Assembly: GCA_018287875.1 (NCBI GenBank)
Contig: JAGVVL010000014.1
Coordinates: forward strand, 1-64,000
Reading direction: 5' to 3'
From: Nigrospora sphaerica
Taxonomy: Eukaryota; Ascomycota; Sordariomycetes; Amphisphaeriales; Apiosporaceae
DNA length: 64,000 nucleotides
Under the pieces are notes generated by a model. That model made no database searches and was not told where the DNA came from. It saw only the letters and a list, made by a program, of their open reading frames with translations. The position numbers and the translations under genes are program-made. This document shows positions 12,062 through 23,517 of this stretch, in pieces (within the stretch, counting starts at the first letter, position 1; every line of letters begins with the position of its first letter).

Positions 12062-12790
12062 TATTCTTATTAATCTAATTTGATTTCTAGTATTATTTTA
12101 AGTTCGGCGTTTACTAATGCAGGTTCAAGTAGTAAGATATAGAATATAGGATATATCTTTATAGTGTTTAATAGCGATAGTCTATAGTTAGTTGCTAAAA
12201 CAACTTCTTTAATTTCGAATAGTTTAATCTTTTTAAAGTTAAATTTTTACTAAGTTGTTTTATTTTAATTTTTTAAGTAGGTAAACTTTATTTCTCCTTT
12301 TACAAGTGGGTTCTTTTAACCTTACTTAAATATAGTATGCTTTATTCTTCCTTATAAGAAGATTAGGTCTTTCTATAATGTTTTTATATATTAATAATCT
12401 ATATGACCGCGACTTTTACAAATAAGGCCTTTTCTTCTTCGAAACCCGGTTATATAACCTTTAAGTTAAATCTGTAGTTATCCTTAAATAGTGATATACT
12501 AAGTGACTTGTAATTAGCATTATTATAAGAGATCTATACTATTAGTGGTAGTTTAATTTAATTATCTTATTAGCAGTTAACATAGTATTGTAAGTACTAT
12601 TCAAGTGTCTAATTTACTCTCTCTATTTATTTATTAGTTTATAGATGATAAGATATGGATAACTTATACTTAACACCTAGCTATATCATAAGTGATTTGT
12701 AAAATTTGTTTATAAATAGCTTATCTCGGTAAGAGATAACCTATTTTAGTAATCTATGTTGGTTAACAATAATCTTAAGAACGGCGTATA

Positions 12791-13289
12791 CTAGAACAGA
12801 CAAACCCGAGGAAGAAGAGTCTGGTGGAAGGACGCGGTCGTAGGGTTGATCCGAACGGAGTGATTACAAGCCCTTATGTCAAATGCCACAAGCAAATATA
12901 TGTGGATAGTATTGATCAAGGGTCGCAGTAAGTGAGGAGGTAAAGAGTGAGGTTTAAAGTTAAGAGCAAAGGGAGTTTGTATTTATAAAGTATAGTGGTC
13001 AACAGGTTGAATTATATTATGTGTGTATCTGCGTGTCTCTTATATAGTTAACTGCAAATAGTTGAGCGTTCCTATTTAAAGTGCATTAGCTTAATTAAGG
13101 TTTAAGCCATCATTCCCTATCCTCGTCTCACTTGTCCTCCATAGAGCAGTGAGTGAATCTTTTCGTGTCGACAAAGTCGAAAAGAGAGCGAGTAATCTGT
13201 ATATAATCGGGGCTTTATATAGTTTCCTAATCGGTCCTTAATAGCTTGCACTATATTATCCCCTATGTCTCCTTGTTAGTTAAGAGTTC
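12791..13289. other. AT-rich interval without recognisable gene
   Basis: About 60 bp at 12795-12850 (agaacagacaaac...ggtggaaggacgcggtcgt) resemble 2570-2640 inside Gypsy-1, again followed by TTGATCAAGGGT, so a short dispersed repeat is shared. The rest shows stops in all frames and no motif that I recognise. Confidence 0.5.
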
Positions 13290-14657
13290 GTCAATATCTT
13301 AGTTGTAAATGTCTTCTTCTTCTTTGTCTTCAGCTAGTGGGTTGTTAAGCCATGCCTGTCTTACAGCGCGCTCAACTCTGCTGCCCTATATAGCACTATC
13401 TTGTTGTCGGGCAATGTATAGTGCGTCTAGGCAGGTGCGCATGTCGTCTTAGCCTCGCTAATCAGCAGGCGCAGCCGGAATTGGTCGCTTAAGGGCGTCC
13501 CTTCTTATTTTACCTAGTCTCGAGTAGCTAATACAAGCGCCTTAGTTAAGGGCTTACACGATCTCGGCAGGTGACTGCGTCGAGAAGGAGGCGTCACGAC
13601 TTGAAATCAGCTCTTAAAGTGTGGTATTAGATATATACTTATACGCCGGCATTGTCTGTTGATTGTAGTGCTTGCCCTTTGCTGCAGTTCTAGCTATAAG
13701 TACTTAAGTTGGGGTATAAATGGTTCTTAATAAGTAGGAAGAGGAGCAGGGGATTAGGTGGGCATCGCCACCGCTTCACGCTCTTTTCTAGGCAGTCTTC
13801 AGCTTCTAAATAGCCGACGTATGAGAGTGTTTATTATATCAACGTCTTAATTAACGGGTTCTTCAGGAATAGAAGGCTGTGCTGGTCACTAAAGGTTCGC
13901 TATTTGTGTGCTGCGTTGATAAGCACTGTCAAGAGACTTCTTCGAAGGAGGTTGATTATTATCGCTATCTTTATAGGTACCTTTCTATTGCTAAGGGCTG
14001 GCGTTAGGGTCAGTGATATAGAAGTCCTTTAGGTTTTAATATGCTAGTTCCTTAGTGTTAGCAAGTGTAGGTTCAGCTAAAGGATCTGCAGCATTTTATG
14101 ATACTTAGCCTCTAGTCCTTTTCGGAGGTGCTGTCTTTAGTAGCTTTTATTAATCAGTACTTTGCACAGGTTTAGGCAATAACTTTAAGGTAGCTGTAGA
14201 GTCCGTGGCTTCGAAGAGGTTTTACTGTAAGTTAGTCGAAATACCCAATCTCTAAGGAAGTCGCTGAAATTAATCTTAAAGCCGACCGCCGTCGATAAGG
14301 TTAGTCCCATAATGTAGTCCACTCGGTTATCACTGCTCTGAAGCAGTCCGAGAAGGTAAGCGACATTAAAGCTATCTTCGATGTTCGCAAAGCCTAGTGA
14401 CACCTAGGTAAACATAACCGGCACGCTAGGAGACCCTTTCCAGTACATAGCAGGGGACAATCTTGATCACTAAGTTACTGTAGGCCTAGTTTAAGGATTC
14501 CTTACGAAGTATAGCGTGAAGTCGGTTAATATATTACTATGCTAGCAGCGCGTTCTTAGTGTGTTCAAAGGTGAAGACAAGTATAATATATACTCTGGGT
14601 AAGAAGAGTATAGCAGTCTAGATACATTAATTAGTGTTAAACTTATTAAATCATATA
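13290..14657 (-). pseudogene. Decayed minus-strand coding sequence, family unknown
   Basis: On the minus strand, segments read like protein interrupted by TAA/TAG (for example SRVERAVRQAWLNNPLAEDKEEE near 13390-13320, and an open 72-codon frame at 14185-14403 with NIEDSFNVAYLLGLLQSSD). The composition and stop pattern fit a RIP-hit gene or transposon ORF. I do not recognise the family. It is the target into which the LINE inserted, and minus-strand relic sequence resumes at 18800. Confidence 0.4.
14645..14657 (+). repeat. LINE target-site duplication, left
   Basis: ATTAAATCATATA matches 18787-18799 (ATTAAACCATATA) with one C/T difference. It defines the 5' border of the LINE insertion. Confidence 0.8.
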
Positions 14658-15416
14658 CCGACCTAGACTGGACCGCCGAGGCCTTCGGAGAGAACGCCTC
14701 CATCCAGAAGAGAAAGATCCTAGTAGTGGCCCACGGTATCAACAAGGAAGCCATAGAGGTGAACCAGGGGCAGCTAGGAGCCCAACTCCGAAACCAGCCT
14801 AGCGGCCCCATCGATGTCCTAGAAGCGAAGCTCCTCGCAACGCCAAGACGTCGTCTAGGAAGGTCACAACTTTATATATCGCAGTCGCCACGGTCCAACA
14901 AGCAGAACAACTATGCCGAGACGGCCTTATCTGGCAGTATGGCTATTATCCATGCGAGCCTTTCGCTGAAGGAGCGCAGCTTAAGCAGTGTTACCGCTGC
15001 TACCGCTATGGACATATCGCCCGAGTCTGCCGCCACGCACGTAGGTGCGGGCTCTGCTCTTCAACAAAGCATGGCGATAAAGAATGCCCAGAAGCCGAGA
15101 ATAAGAGCCGGTACTGCTGTCCAGCATGCCGAGGACCACACACTGCGTGGTCTAAGGAGTGTCCAGTCCGCCAGGAGCAGGTCCAGATCGCCAAGGCTAC
15201 TTATGTCACGAGACCGAAGGGATTCGCACTGCCCTCGCAAGAACCCCTAAGCCAACAGCCGAGGACTGGCAGATAGTACAGCCGCGAAAGCGTCGAGCAA
15301 CCAGCTGCCGCACTAGAAGCACTGGCAGAGCCCGCAGCAGAACCCACGAAGAGACAGACAACATGGACGTCGAAACACCGGAGTCAACACTAAACAGCAT
15401 CCACGCTCGACCATGA
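14658..15416 (+). pseudogene. LINE ORF1 (nucleic-acid-binding protein), truncated and frameshifted
   Basis: ORF1 protein coats the LINE RNA. The frame opens at the truncated 5' end (TAEAFGENASIQKRKILVV), shifts near 14850, and then carries tandem CCHC-type knuckles around 14989-15170: CYRCYRYGHIARVC, CGLCSSTKHGDKEC and CCPACRGPHTAWSKEC. A second shift near 15230 leads into the basic C-terminus, which stops at 15414-15416. The stop overlaps the start of ORF2 in the tetranucleotide ATGA. Missing N-terminus plus two frameshifts: inactive. Confidence 0.8.
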
Positions 15417-18400
15417 CAACGCTAAGGATCCTACACTGGAACACGCAGAAAAGCAAGAAAGCACAGATCCCGGCAGTCGATGCCATCTCCGAAGAGTACG
15501 ACGTCCTGGCTATCCAAGAGCCCTGGCGAAACCCACACATGCCGACCACTTACTGCCCGAGATCCTCTCCGTACTACCTTCTCTATGCCGCCGAGGGAGG
15601 CAGAGCTTGCATCTACATTAATAAGAAGCACCCCCTAGTGCAGTGGACTTATAAGGCGCAATCAGATAGGTGCAACATCACGATCCAGCTACCAGATAGT
15701 CCTATAACAGTTATCTGCGTATACTTGCCTCCTCCTGGATCGATCAGCAGATCAGACCTGCCAGCTATCGAAGCCCTCCTTACCGGTCCCCAGCTAAGAC
15801 GAACAGTCCTCGTAGGAGACTTTAACGTTCACCACCCTGTCTGGGGAGGACACAACGTCCGACCTCATAAGGCAGCCGATAAGCTACTCCAGCTAGCAGA
15901 ATCCTGGAGACTCCAGCTTATCACTCCCCCTGGAACACCGACATGGACTCGAAGAGGGTGCATGGACTCCACGATCGACCTGGCGTGGGCCACGGACGAT
16001 CTCCGAGCTGCCTACGACGGGTACGCCCCATATGCTGGATCCGATCACCTCCCCAGGTGATACGCGTGGCTGGACCTCAAAACGACCCCCAGAACAAGCC
16101 ACGGCGCAGCTGGAAAACAGCTGACTATAACCAAGCGAAGGCCGAGGCGACACACCTTCCGCAGCCAGGGCTACTCGAGACACCGGGGAAATCGATAGAT
16201 ACACCGAAACGTTAATTAAGGAGCTAACTCGGATAGCCGACCTAGTTGCCCCCTCCGCCACTCTAAGAGGAGAGGCAAGGCATGGTGGAACCACGAAACA
16301 AAAGAAGCTATAGAGGAGGAGAGACGAGCCCAGCGAACATGGCTATCCGACAGGACAGACGCAGCCTGGCGAGCTCTTCGGTAAGCATCCCTTACGAAAA
16401 AGAAAACGATCCGCACTGCAAAGACAGCGACCTGGAGAAACATGCTTCACGAGGCCTCTAGCCAGCTAGCTGGCGTCTGGAACATCGCGAGATGGGCCAG
16501 AACCGAAGGAGCCGCACCGCCGCTACCTCCAGCCGTCCCCACGCTTCATACACCGCGAGGCGAAGCAACGACCCATAAGGAGAAAACGGAGGCCTTCCGG
16601 GAGAGGTTTTACCTCTCCCTAAGGCCATGCATACCGGCTTCCGTATAACAAACCGGCTCGCAGCGCCTCTCGACATCGACAGCGAGGTGACAGCGGAGCA
16701 GGTCCAAGACGTCTTAAGTAAGGCAGGCCAGTGGAAAGCACCCGGACCAGACCAGCTTCCGAACGGATTCCTTAAGCGCTTAGGAAAGCCCCTCTTCCAG
16801 GCCTTAGCCTCCCTAGCGGAAGCATGCTGGCGTATAGGATACTATCCAACAGCGTTCCGCAAAGCAGTGACCGTTATCCTCCGGAAACCAGGAAAGCAGC
16901 CAAACGAGTACCACCAAGCCGGCGGATGGAGACCTATCGCGCTACTTAACACCATGGGGAAGGTGATCGAGAGCCTGCTGGCGCAACGGCTAGCCAGCTT
17001 TGCGGAGGAAAACGGGCTGCTCCCGGACGAACAGATGGGCAACCGGAAAGGCCGCTCCACGGAAACAGCCTTACGGTTGCTAACGGACCTAGTCCGCACA
17101 GCCTGGAAACATGGAGGTGCAGCAACCCTTCTATTGCTGGATATCTCAGGCGTTTTCGACTCCGTCGACCATGGAAGGCTCCTCGCTAACCTGCGAGCGC
17201 TGAGGGTCCCTATATGGACTATTAGCTGGATCCGAAGCTTCTTATCTAACCGGTCCACTACGCTGTTCTTCGATGGCCAGGAATCGGACGAGATCCCAGT
17301 CCCAGCAGGCGTCCCGCAGGGCTCACCCCTATCGCCTATCCTCTTCTGCCTTTATACAGCCGGTCTCTACAAGGCCCTCCGCGCTGTACCAGGGATAGCT
17401 ACTATAGCCTTCGCAGACGACACAAACCTCGTGGGCTTCGGCTTAAACCCAGAGCAGACCTGCGAGCGGCTAGAAGCTGCTCATAGGGTCTGCAAAGAAT
17501 GGGCAGTCAGCCACGGCATGACCTTTGCAGTCCAGAAATATCACCTAGTCCACTTCTCTCGAAGACGGAAAGGTCCGGACACGAAGATAGCCTTAGAAGG
17601 TCACGAAATCGAACCAGAAGACTCCTGCCGCATCCTTGGCATCCAGGTGGATAGACGTCTCCGCTGGGACGTCCATATCCAGTCAATATCGAAGAAGATG
17701 GCGACGCAAGTCTATGCCCTAGACCGGATAGCCGGCTCGACATGGGGCGCGTCTCTCCAGCGAGCCCGCCAAGTCTATACAGCGGTCGTACGGTCTGCGA
17801 TAGGTTATGGAGCTTCAGAGTGGCACCGCCAGATCTCGAAAAACAGAGCCAAGGCACTCAACGACGTCCAAACAGAGTGCCTCCGAAAGGTCACAGGAGC
17901 TTTCAAAGCCACGGCTGCCGCAGTGCTAGAAACGGAAGCCTACGTGTCCCCCTTAGACACGTGGCTCAACAGAAGGGTGGCGGCATCGGAAGAGAGGCTC
18001 CAACAGCCGCGTATCGCATCACTCATCCAAGCGAGATGTGATAGCGCAGCTAGATGGATCCTAACAAGACCGACTCGCCGGCGTAGACCGAAAGGCCCCG
18101 ACGCTCCTAATCGTAAGAGGTGGCTAGACGAATGGCTAGCTGGAGACTCAGCACACAAGGCTGAGGAGAGAGACTGGCTTCAGAGATGGCAACAAACGCA
18201 GCAAAATCGAATAGCACGAGCCCCGGCAGCAACTAAGATGCCGCCAGACAAGCACGTCCTTAAGCTCCATAGGGGACTCCATAAGGCAGAGAGCTCCATC
18301 CTCGTCCAAGCGAGGACTGGCAAGATTAGGCTGCGAGACTTCCTTTTCAAGCGCAAGGTTCCAGGCTTCGACAGCCCATGGTGCGTCTGCGGTCAGGGCA

Positions 18401-18597
18401 GGGAGACCGTCCGACATATCCTCGTTTTCTGCCCAAGGGAGAGAGAAAGACGAGAGCATCTCGTCCAAGCTCTAGGAGAGCCGATCGACACAGACAGGAT
18501 GCTAGACACGCCAGGAAAAGCTGGGATTATCGCAAGATGGCTACTCCGCTCGGGAAGGCTAGGCATGTTCCAGCTTGCGAATCAGCTTATCAGCTAG
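15413..18597 (+). pseudogene. LINE ORF2: APE-type endonuclease plus reverse transcriptase
   Basis: ORF2 nicks the target and copies the RNA at the nick. The endonuclease (15413-16060) shows the canonical set: LHWNTQKSK, IQEPW, VGDFNVHHP, STIDLAW and GSDHLP. A frameshift at about 16050 and further shifts to about 16620 damage the linker. From 16627 a 656-codon open frame holds the RT: LLLDISGVFDSVDH (first Asp), GVPQGSPLSPILF, and FADDTNLV (catalytic F-x-D-D). The C-terminus has CVCGQGRETVRHILVFCP, the Cys-Cys-His-Cys motif typical of I/Tad-type elements. No RNase H domain was seen. Inactive because of the linker frameshifts. Confidence 0.88.
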
Positions 18598-18786
18598 GAA
18601 GCGGGCACGCTGAGCCCGATCTCGGTATGGCAGGCTAGAGAGTAGACAAGTGCGGTGCGACGCAGCGGAACCTAGGTTTTTCACCCGGCCGGACGTTAGC
18701 CCGGAACGGTTTTCCTAGGCTAAGATGCGTAGGGGTCCTCATGGCCTTGATAGGTCGCTAGGTGTAAGAATAATAATAATAATAAT
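18598..18786 (+). other. LINE 3' UTR and (TAA)n tail
   Basis: GC-rich 3' UTR after the RT stop, with CCGGCCGGACGTTAGCCCGG and flanking CCTAGG motifs that could form a hairpin recognised by the RT. It ends in AATAATAATAATAATAAT, immediately before the 3' copy of the target duplication. Confidence 0.7.
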
Positions 18787-18799
18787 ATTAAACCATATA

Positions 18800-19722
18800 T
18801 AAAAGTTCGTTCTATCTTAGTGTTGTAATTAGTCTAATACGAATTTAGGCATGTCTAGTTTATAGGTTTCTAATTCCGTTATTATCTACTAGGCTTTAAG
18901 GGAATCGCTGATTAGCAGTTAAACTATTATCTTAGTATAGTAGTCAAGATGATACGTGGCGGGGGTAGGTAAACAGCAATAAGGTGCGGTATCCTTGTCA
19001 AGGAGGGGTCCTGCTACCCCACCTACCTAGTTGGGATATCGCACCATAGATAGTTTCCTGCCCTGACAGCCACTTCGTGGCCGGCGGACGGAATACATCA
19101 TCTTTCCCTTCACCCCAGTCTTCGCCATATCACAAGAGGATGTCCTATTACAAGTTTAAAAAGTGTTTCCAAGATATAGTCTTTAACCTTAGCAGTCCAG
19201 TCCTTGTTGTTAGTAATAGATCTAGGTCTCTTTAGCTAATCTCGTATGGTCTTCTAAGAGTTCTCTAATTCGCGAGCTAAGTTGCGTTTTAATATTGTTT
19301 TATCAGTTAGATTGTCCTATTTTAGTGAATAGTACGTAGCTCTTTCGTGTGTAAGTATCTTGCCTATCTATAGGAAGTGTTCCCAGTGGACTGGTCTAAT
19401 TATGCTATCTTTAGTCGGCAAGCATAACAGGTGGATATTGTAATTAGGTTGCGAGAAAACCGGGTTTTCCGCTTCCCCTATGTCTGTGAAATCCAGTTTG
19501 AACTAGCAGTGTTGTTGCATTATCTTGTAGATCCGTTTAGGCTGTAGTGTAACTTGTTGATCAGTCGTTATAGAAGGGAAAAAGGCAGGGTCCAGGGTTC
19601 CTACAGTCAATGTCCAGGTCACTAGCAGCAGCATGTGTTTATATTGCTAGCGTAAGTACTCTTTAAAGTGCCTGTGGATACAAAAGTCCTTAAGCTATGA
19701 ATATTCTCTGTGATTCCGTAAT
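18800..19722 (-). pseudogene. Decayed minus-strand coding sequence, interrupted by a solo LTR
   Basis: On the minus strand, 19722 to 19133 reads as protein broken by stops (TLTVGTLDPAFFPSITTDQQ..., NYNIHLLCLPTKDSIIRPVH). The family is not recognised. 18800-18949 continues it on the other side of the solo LTR. It is probably the same relic as 13290-14657 and 26521 onward, now split by three insertions. Confidence 0.4.
18950..19132 (+). repeat. Solo LTR related to the Gypsy-2 LTR
   Basis: 183 bp with TGAT...ATCA ends (TGATACGTGGCGGGGGTAGG ... CGCCATATCA), flanked by perfect 5-bp duplications CAAGA (18945-18949 and 19133-19137). It resembles the reverse complement of the 177-bp Gypsy-2 LTRs (shared TGATACGTGG start and the CCACTTCGTGGC block) but is well diverged, so it marks a related subfamily in the opposite orientation. 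Confidence 0.88.
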
Positions 19723-19899
19723 TGATGAGTCGTTGACTGGGGTAGTAGCAGAAGAGAGATGTGTATTAGTAAGGCCTGCCACGAAGTGGCCGGTGGGGCA
19801 GGAATCTACCTATAGTGCGACCCAGGTGGGGTGATAGGACCCCACCAAACAGGATAACGCACTCCAGTATCATGAGCTACCTACCCTGACCACGTATTA
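19723..19899 (-). repeat. Gypsy-2 3' LTR (left copy)
   Basis: 177 bp, TGATGAGTCGTTGACT...CCACGTATTA on the plus strand. It is nearly identical to 26344-26520. The last CA is mutated to TA here. Confidence 0.9.
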
Positions 19900-19979
19900 A
19901 ATGCCGGCCTCGGGAAAGAAGCATATCGCTGTCCTTAGCAATCCTTTATATCGTACAATTCCTGTTTATTAAGGTCTTA

Positions 19980-22900
19980 AGTCTCAACCCTTCGCCTTAC
20001 GCTGTCTGCCACGGCGTCTCGTTGTTTTAAGACCTTGCTCTCGTCGCTGAGCCTCCGCTTCTCTATAGCGTTCCTAGTATTCACCGATTAACTCGGTGGC
20101 GCCGGTGAGATTCGTTTCATGTTGCCAGATGTTATGTTCATAACCGTAGCTAAACCACTTAAGGAGGTATTCCAGACCTCCCTTTCGCTTAGTACGACGA
20201 TGCTTAAGGATTGCCTCCACTTCGTATTCGTCGTTAGCGCGAGGCTAGTCGTTTTACACGGGACCTAGCGGGGGCGTTGTTCGCTGAAAAGGGTCTTCGC
20301 CTTTAGCGCTAGGCGACAAGTAGGCAATAGAGATGACAGGATGGATCCGAGAGTTAGGCGGAACGTTAAGACAATACGCTAGTCGGCCGATACGCTCTAA
20401 CACCTTGTATAGGCCAGCGCGTTGCTGAGAATAGGCCTTAAACGGGCGTCCAGGTAAATAGTATCCATGATAGAGACGAAGGAAAACTATATCGCCGACG
20501 TCGAACTCCAGCAGTTGGTGCCGGTTATCGTATCTTAACTTAACTTACGCTGCCGCGAAATCCATAGCCAACTTGGCGTCCTACTAGATATATGGTCTTA
20601 AGAAGCGAACGTCAGGTAACGGGGTGTCATCACTAGTTTTAGTGACCAGGTTTAACAGTCTAGGCAGTTTATATCCGAAGAGATACTTGTAGGCGGACAT
20701 GCCTATAGTGCTGCTATTGTGGGCATTATTGAGGTTCTATTAAAGACTAGGCATAACGTCGATCTAGGGTTCGTTAGGATGCTTAAACTGATAATAAAGG
20801 ATTGCGATCTCGACTGTTTGGTTTTTCCGTTCCGATAGACTATCGGCTTATGGATAGTATGCTATGGTTATTAGGAGCTTGGTTCCTAGTAAGGACCATA
20901 ATCCTTTCCAGAACTCCGACGTGAACTTCCAGTCTTGGTCGGACACGATTCCAGAGGGGATACCCTAGTCCGCTAACACCAAAAACTGTGTCAGGGCAGT
21001 TCCCTAATCCTTGGCAGTATAAGTGGCGTGTCCTAAGATTAAGGCTGTCCGTTTAAAGACGGGATAGGAGACTGTCATTAGCTGGTCGTATTAGTTATAA
21101 TTCGTCTTCAGTTGCTATGGTGTGCCCTTGCTATCAATACTAGGTAGTCCGACAATAAAATCGATCGCGATGGTCTTCATAGGCACGGGCTCGTGTCGAA
21201 TTGGCTGATAATCGCCTGCCGGCTTATTCCGATCGGTCTGGTTGACTTCATAAACCAGACAGTGCTGGATATATTTCTTAACTATGTACGTCTTCCTGCG
21301 AATGGCCAGTCCGTCCAGTTCCTTAAGCATTTGGTTCTATCCGAAATGATGCTTATTATTTTACGCGACTTCCAGAAACTGCTAGATTATTGCCTGTGGG
21401 ATATAAAGACGCCTGTCTCGAGAATGTTGTCCGATATAGTACAGTAGTCTATTAACGATCTTAAATATATATCCGAGGCGGCGGAAAACTTAGTCAGTGT
21501 CCTTACTGGAGATCTCATTCGCCAGCTGTCGGAGTTCGTCAAGGATAGGGCGCTAGTAGGTGTCTTCAGTATAGGCACTAGTTAGGCGGCGTCGTAGATC
21601 GTCGTCTATTACGGCCTCCGTCGTTAGCCAGATGTCGTCTAAGACTACTTAATCGTCTTCCAGCTAGTCGTCTTCAGTCTTTAAGCGCGATAACGTATTG
21701 GGTACTAGATTAAGACGTCCCGCTAGGTGGAAGACATGGTATTAGTATTGCGATAAATAAATCGACGCGTTAACTAAACGTTAGTTGGCGCGATCCATGC
21801 TGGTTATATTAAGCGACGTCTGCTTTAGGATGCCTTTCGTAGCGGAGTGGTCTATTAAGATAACCGGTGGCTCGTTACAGGATTGGATAACAGTCCTGGC
21901 CTGTTTGGAGGCCTAGATTAATGCAGCCACCTTAAGCTCCGAAAGGCTATATTGTTACTTAATAGGCGTCAGACTTCGGCTTATAAACATAATAAGTTGG
22001 ACTTCGGCTAAAGGGATAGGTGCTCTAGGCGTTTAATAGTAGGATAGCTTGGTGTGGAAAAGCATGACACCAAATTCTCTCTCGAGGGATCCATCGAACT
22101 GGATATACAATTGTCGGTCGGGATCGTGGTGGTAGACTATGTTATATAATGTCAAGGCCTTCTGGAGCTCCTTAAATGAAACCAGTTCCTTAAGCGACGG
22201 TTCGAATAACGTCTTACGGCAATATGCCTGTCATTTACTAGGGTTGCCAGCCGGTGTCTCTCCCGCGGTTCGTCCTACTGCCAGCAGCTGTGTCTTGCGC
22301 TTCTAGAGAGGCTCTGCAAGCTGGGCGTAGTATGGAACGAGATGTCGAAGAAAACCAGTCGCCCCTAAATATTGCTCAAGGGCTGTCAGGTTCTTCGGGA
22401 ATGCCAGCTTACCTAGGGCCTCCAACTGTTACACTGTCGTAGCTATGCTAAGACTGTCCACTTTGAACCCGAGGAGTTCAATTAAAAGATAGCCGAGGTA
22501 ACTCTTCTATAAGGAGAAGGCAATATTTTTCGAAACGAACAGGTTAAAGATAGTCGTGAGGTGTTGAATATAGTTAGGGGCGATCTACATAGCAGTCATT
22601 ATGCCATCACTAAGGCCTGTCGCCATGCCGGCCGCTTATGTTGGCATCATCGCGGCCACTGCCACTGCGGAGAATGCCGCCTTCCAGGTACTTACAAAAA
22701 CTCCGTTTTTTGTATCCTTTTCCTTAATTGTGCCCAGCTTGGCATACTTTCGGACAACAACTAGCTCGTTAGTGGTGTTCGTAGCCACCATAACTTAAAG
22801 GGTCTTGCTACTAACCAGACTGTTGACCGCGACGAAATAACTGGATTTAAACATAATGTCCCGGTTACTTAGCAACGCTTTATACTTTGCCGCCAGGTAC

Positions 22901-23140
22901 ACCGCCTCGGCTGGCATAATAATAACCTTCTTCTTGTTTTCCACACGACGGATGTAAAGGTTCGCTATTAGCTGAACTTAAAATAGAACATAGAACTGTA
23001 GCTTCTAGAAGTTTAAGGTATACGTCTAATAGTTAATAACGGTCGCGTAAAGATTTAGGAGCATATTGCTAATAAGGAGGTTAAGGGCCAGCTTTAATAC
23101 AACCCAGCCTTTAAGGTCAAACCTTATAATTTTAAGACCT
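19980..23140 (-). pseudogene. Gypsy-2 pol remnant (RT/RNase H, integrase, chromodomain)
   Basis: In the minus direction: RT connection and RNase H from about 22560 to 21680 (GFKVDSL, ALEQYLGATGFLRHLVPYYA, then HHDPDRQLYIQFDGS with the RNase H Asp, and a SRLKTEDD end). Integrase follows from about 21350 (KTYIVKKYIQHCLVYE, where the zinc-binding Cys pair is partly lost, then PMKTIAIDFIVGLPS with the first catalytic Asp). A chromodomain lies about 20230-20050 (YEVEAILKHRR, YLLKWFSYGYEHN). Multiple stops. This belongs to the fungal Gypsy group with the ALEQYLGATGFLR signature. Confidence 0.8.
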
Positions 23141-23178
23141 AAGACGCCTTTGCCTGGCAAATAGACCGAAAACTTAGC

Positions 23179-23445
23179 CTATTCCGTGGTCTTGGTCTTG
23201 CCTTTACCGACGCCCCTTAACGTTGCGTGCCTTGTCTCGATGGTGTGCTCCAGCATTTTCAGGAAATGCTTGCCAATAATGGTTCGTCCGGAGCCTGGGT
23301 TATAACAGATCTCAATGTCTTGTGTGTCCGATTGAGGACGTGCCTTAACACGTAGGTACATGTAACTGAGCTTATTAGAATGCGACTTGTCAAGTTTGGG
23401 TGCTCTGCGAACCTTAGTTCCAGCCGGTATGTCCACGGCCTCCAT
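23179..23445 (-). pseudogene. Gypsy-2 aspartic protease segment
   Basis: An 88-codon open minus-strand frame. The centre reads IEICYNPGSGRTIIGKHFL, the protease active-site block of this Gypsy group, normally D-P/T-G-S-G; the catalytic Asp is Asn here, a G-to-A-type change. An upstream segment with DIPAGTKV is preserved. Confidence 0.7.
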
Positions 23446-23517
23446 AAGTAGATCGTATACTCTATACGTTAGCTTGGCAGGCTCTTCAGATTCTGGAGTC
23501 TAAGCTAGGCATCCCGC

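Larger units (their letters stand above)
8844..12790 (-). mobile_element. Inverted 3' part of a Gypsy-1 copy, split by a pogo transposon
   Basis: From 8844 the sequence is the reverse complement of the Gypsy-1 LTR (TATAACAAAG mirrors ...TTGTTACA), recognisable to about 9210. It then resembles the region between LTR and chromodomain. At 10100-10207 and 12062-12130 it matches the chromodomain and its upstream segment in reverse, and it continues into integrase until about 12790 (12330-12370 mirrors 6300-6350). It is strongly AT-biased by RIP. The 5' part of the element is missing. Nothing else was found in 9211-10207. Confidence 0.75.
14658..18786 (+). mobile_element. Non-LTR retrotransposon (LINE), 5'-truncated
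   Basis: A 4129-bp insertion flanked by a 13-bp target duplication, ending in a (TAA)n tail (18771-18786). It encodes a zinc-knuckle ORF1, an apurinic-type endonuclease and a reverse transcriptase with a C-terminal Cys/His motif. The domain set and simple-repeat tail fit Tad/I-group LINEs of fungi. It lacks the start of ORF1, as expected for 5' truncation during target-primed reverse transcription. GC content is much higher than in its surroundings and RIP stops are few, so it is younger than its host sequence. Confidence 0.88.
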
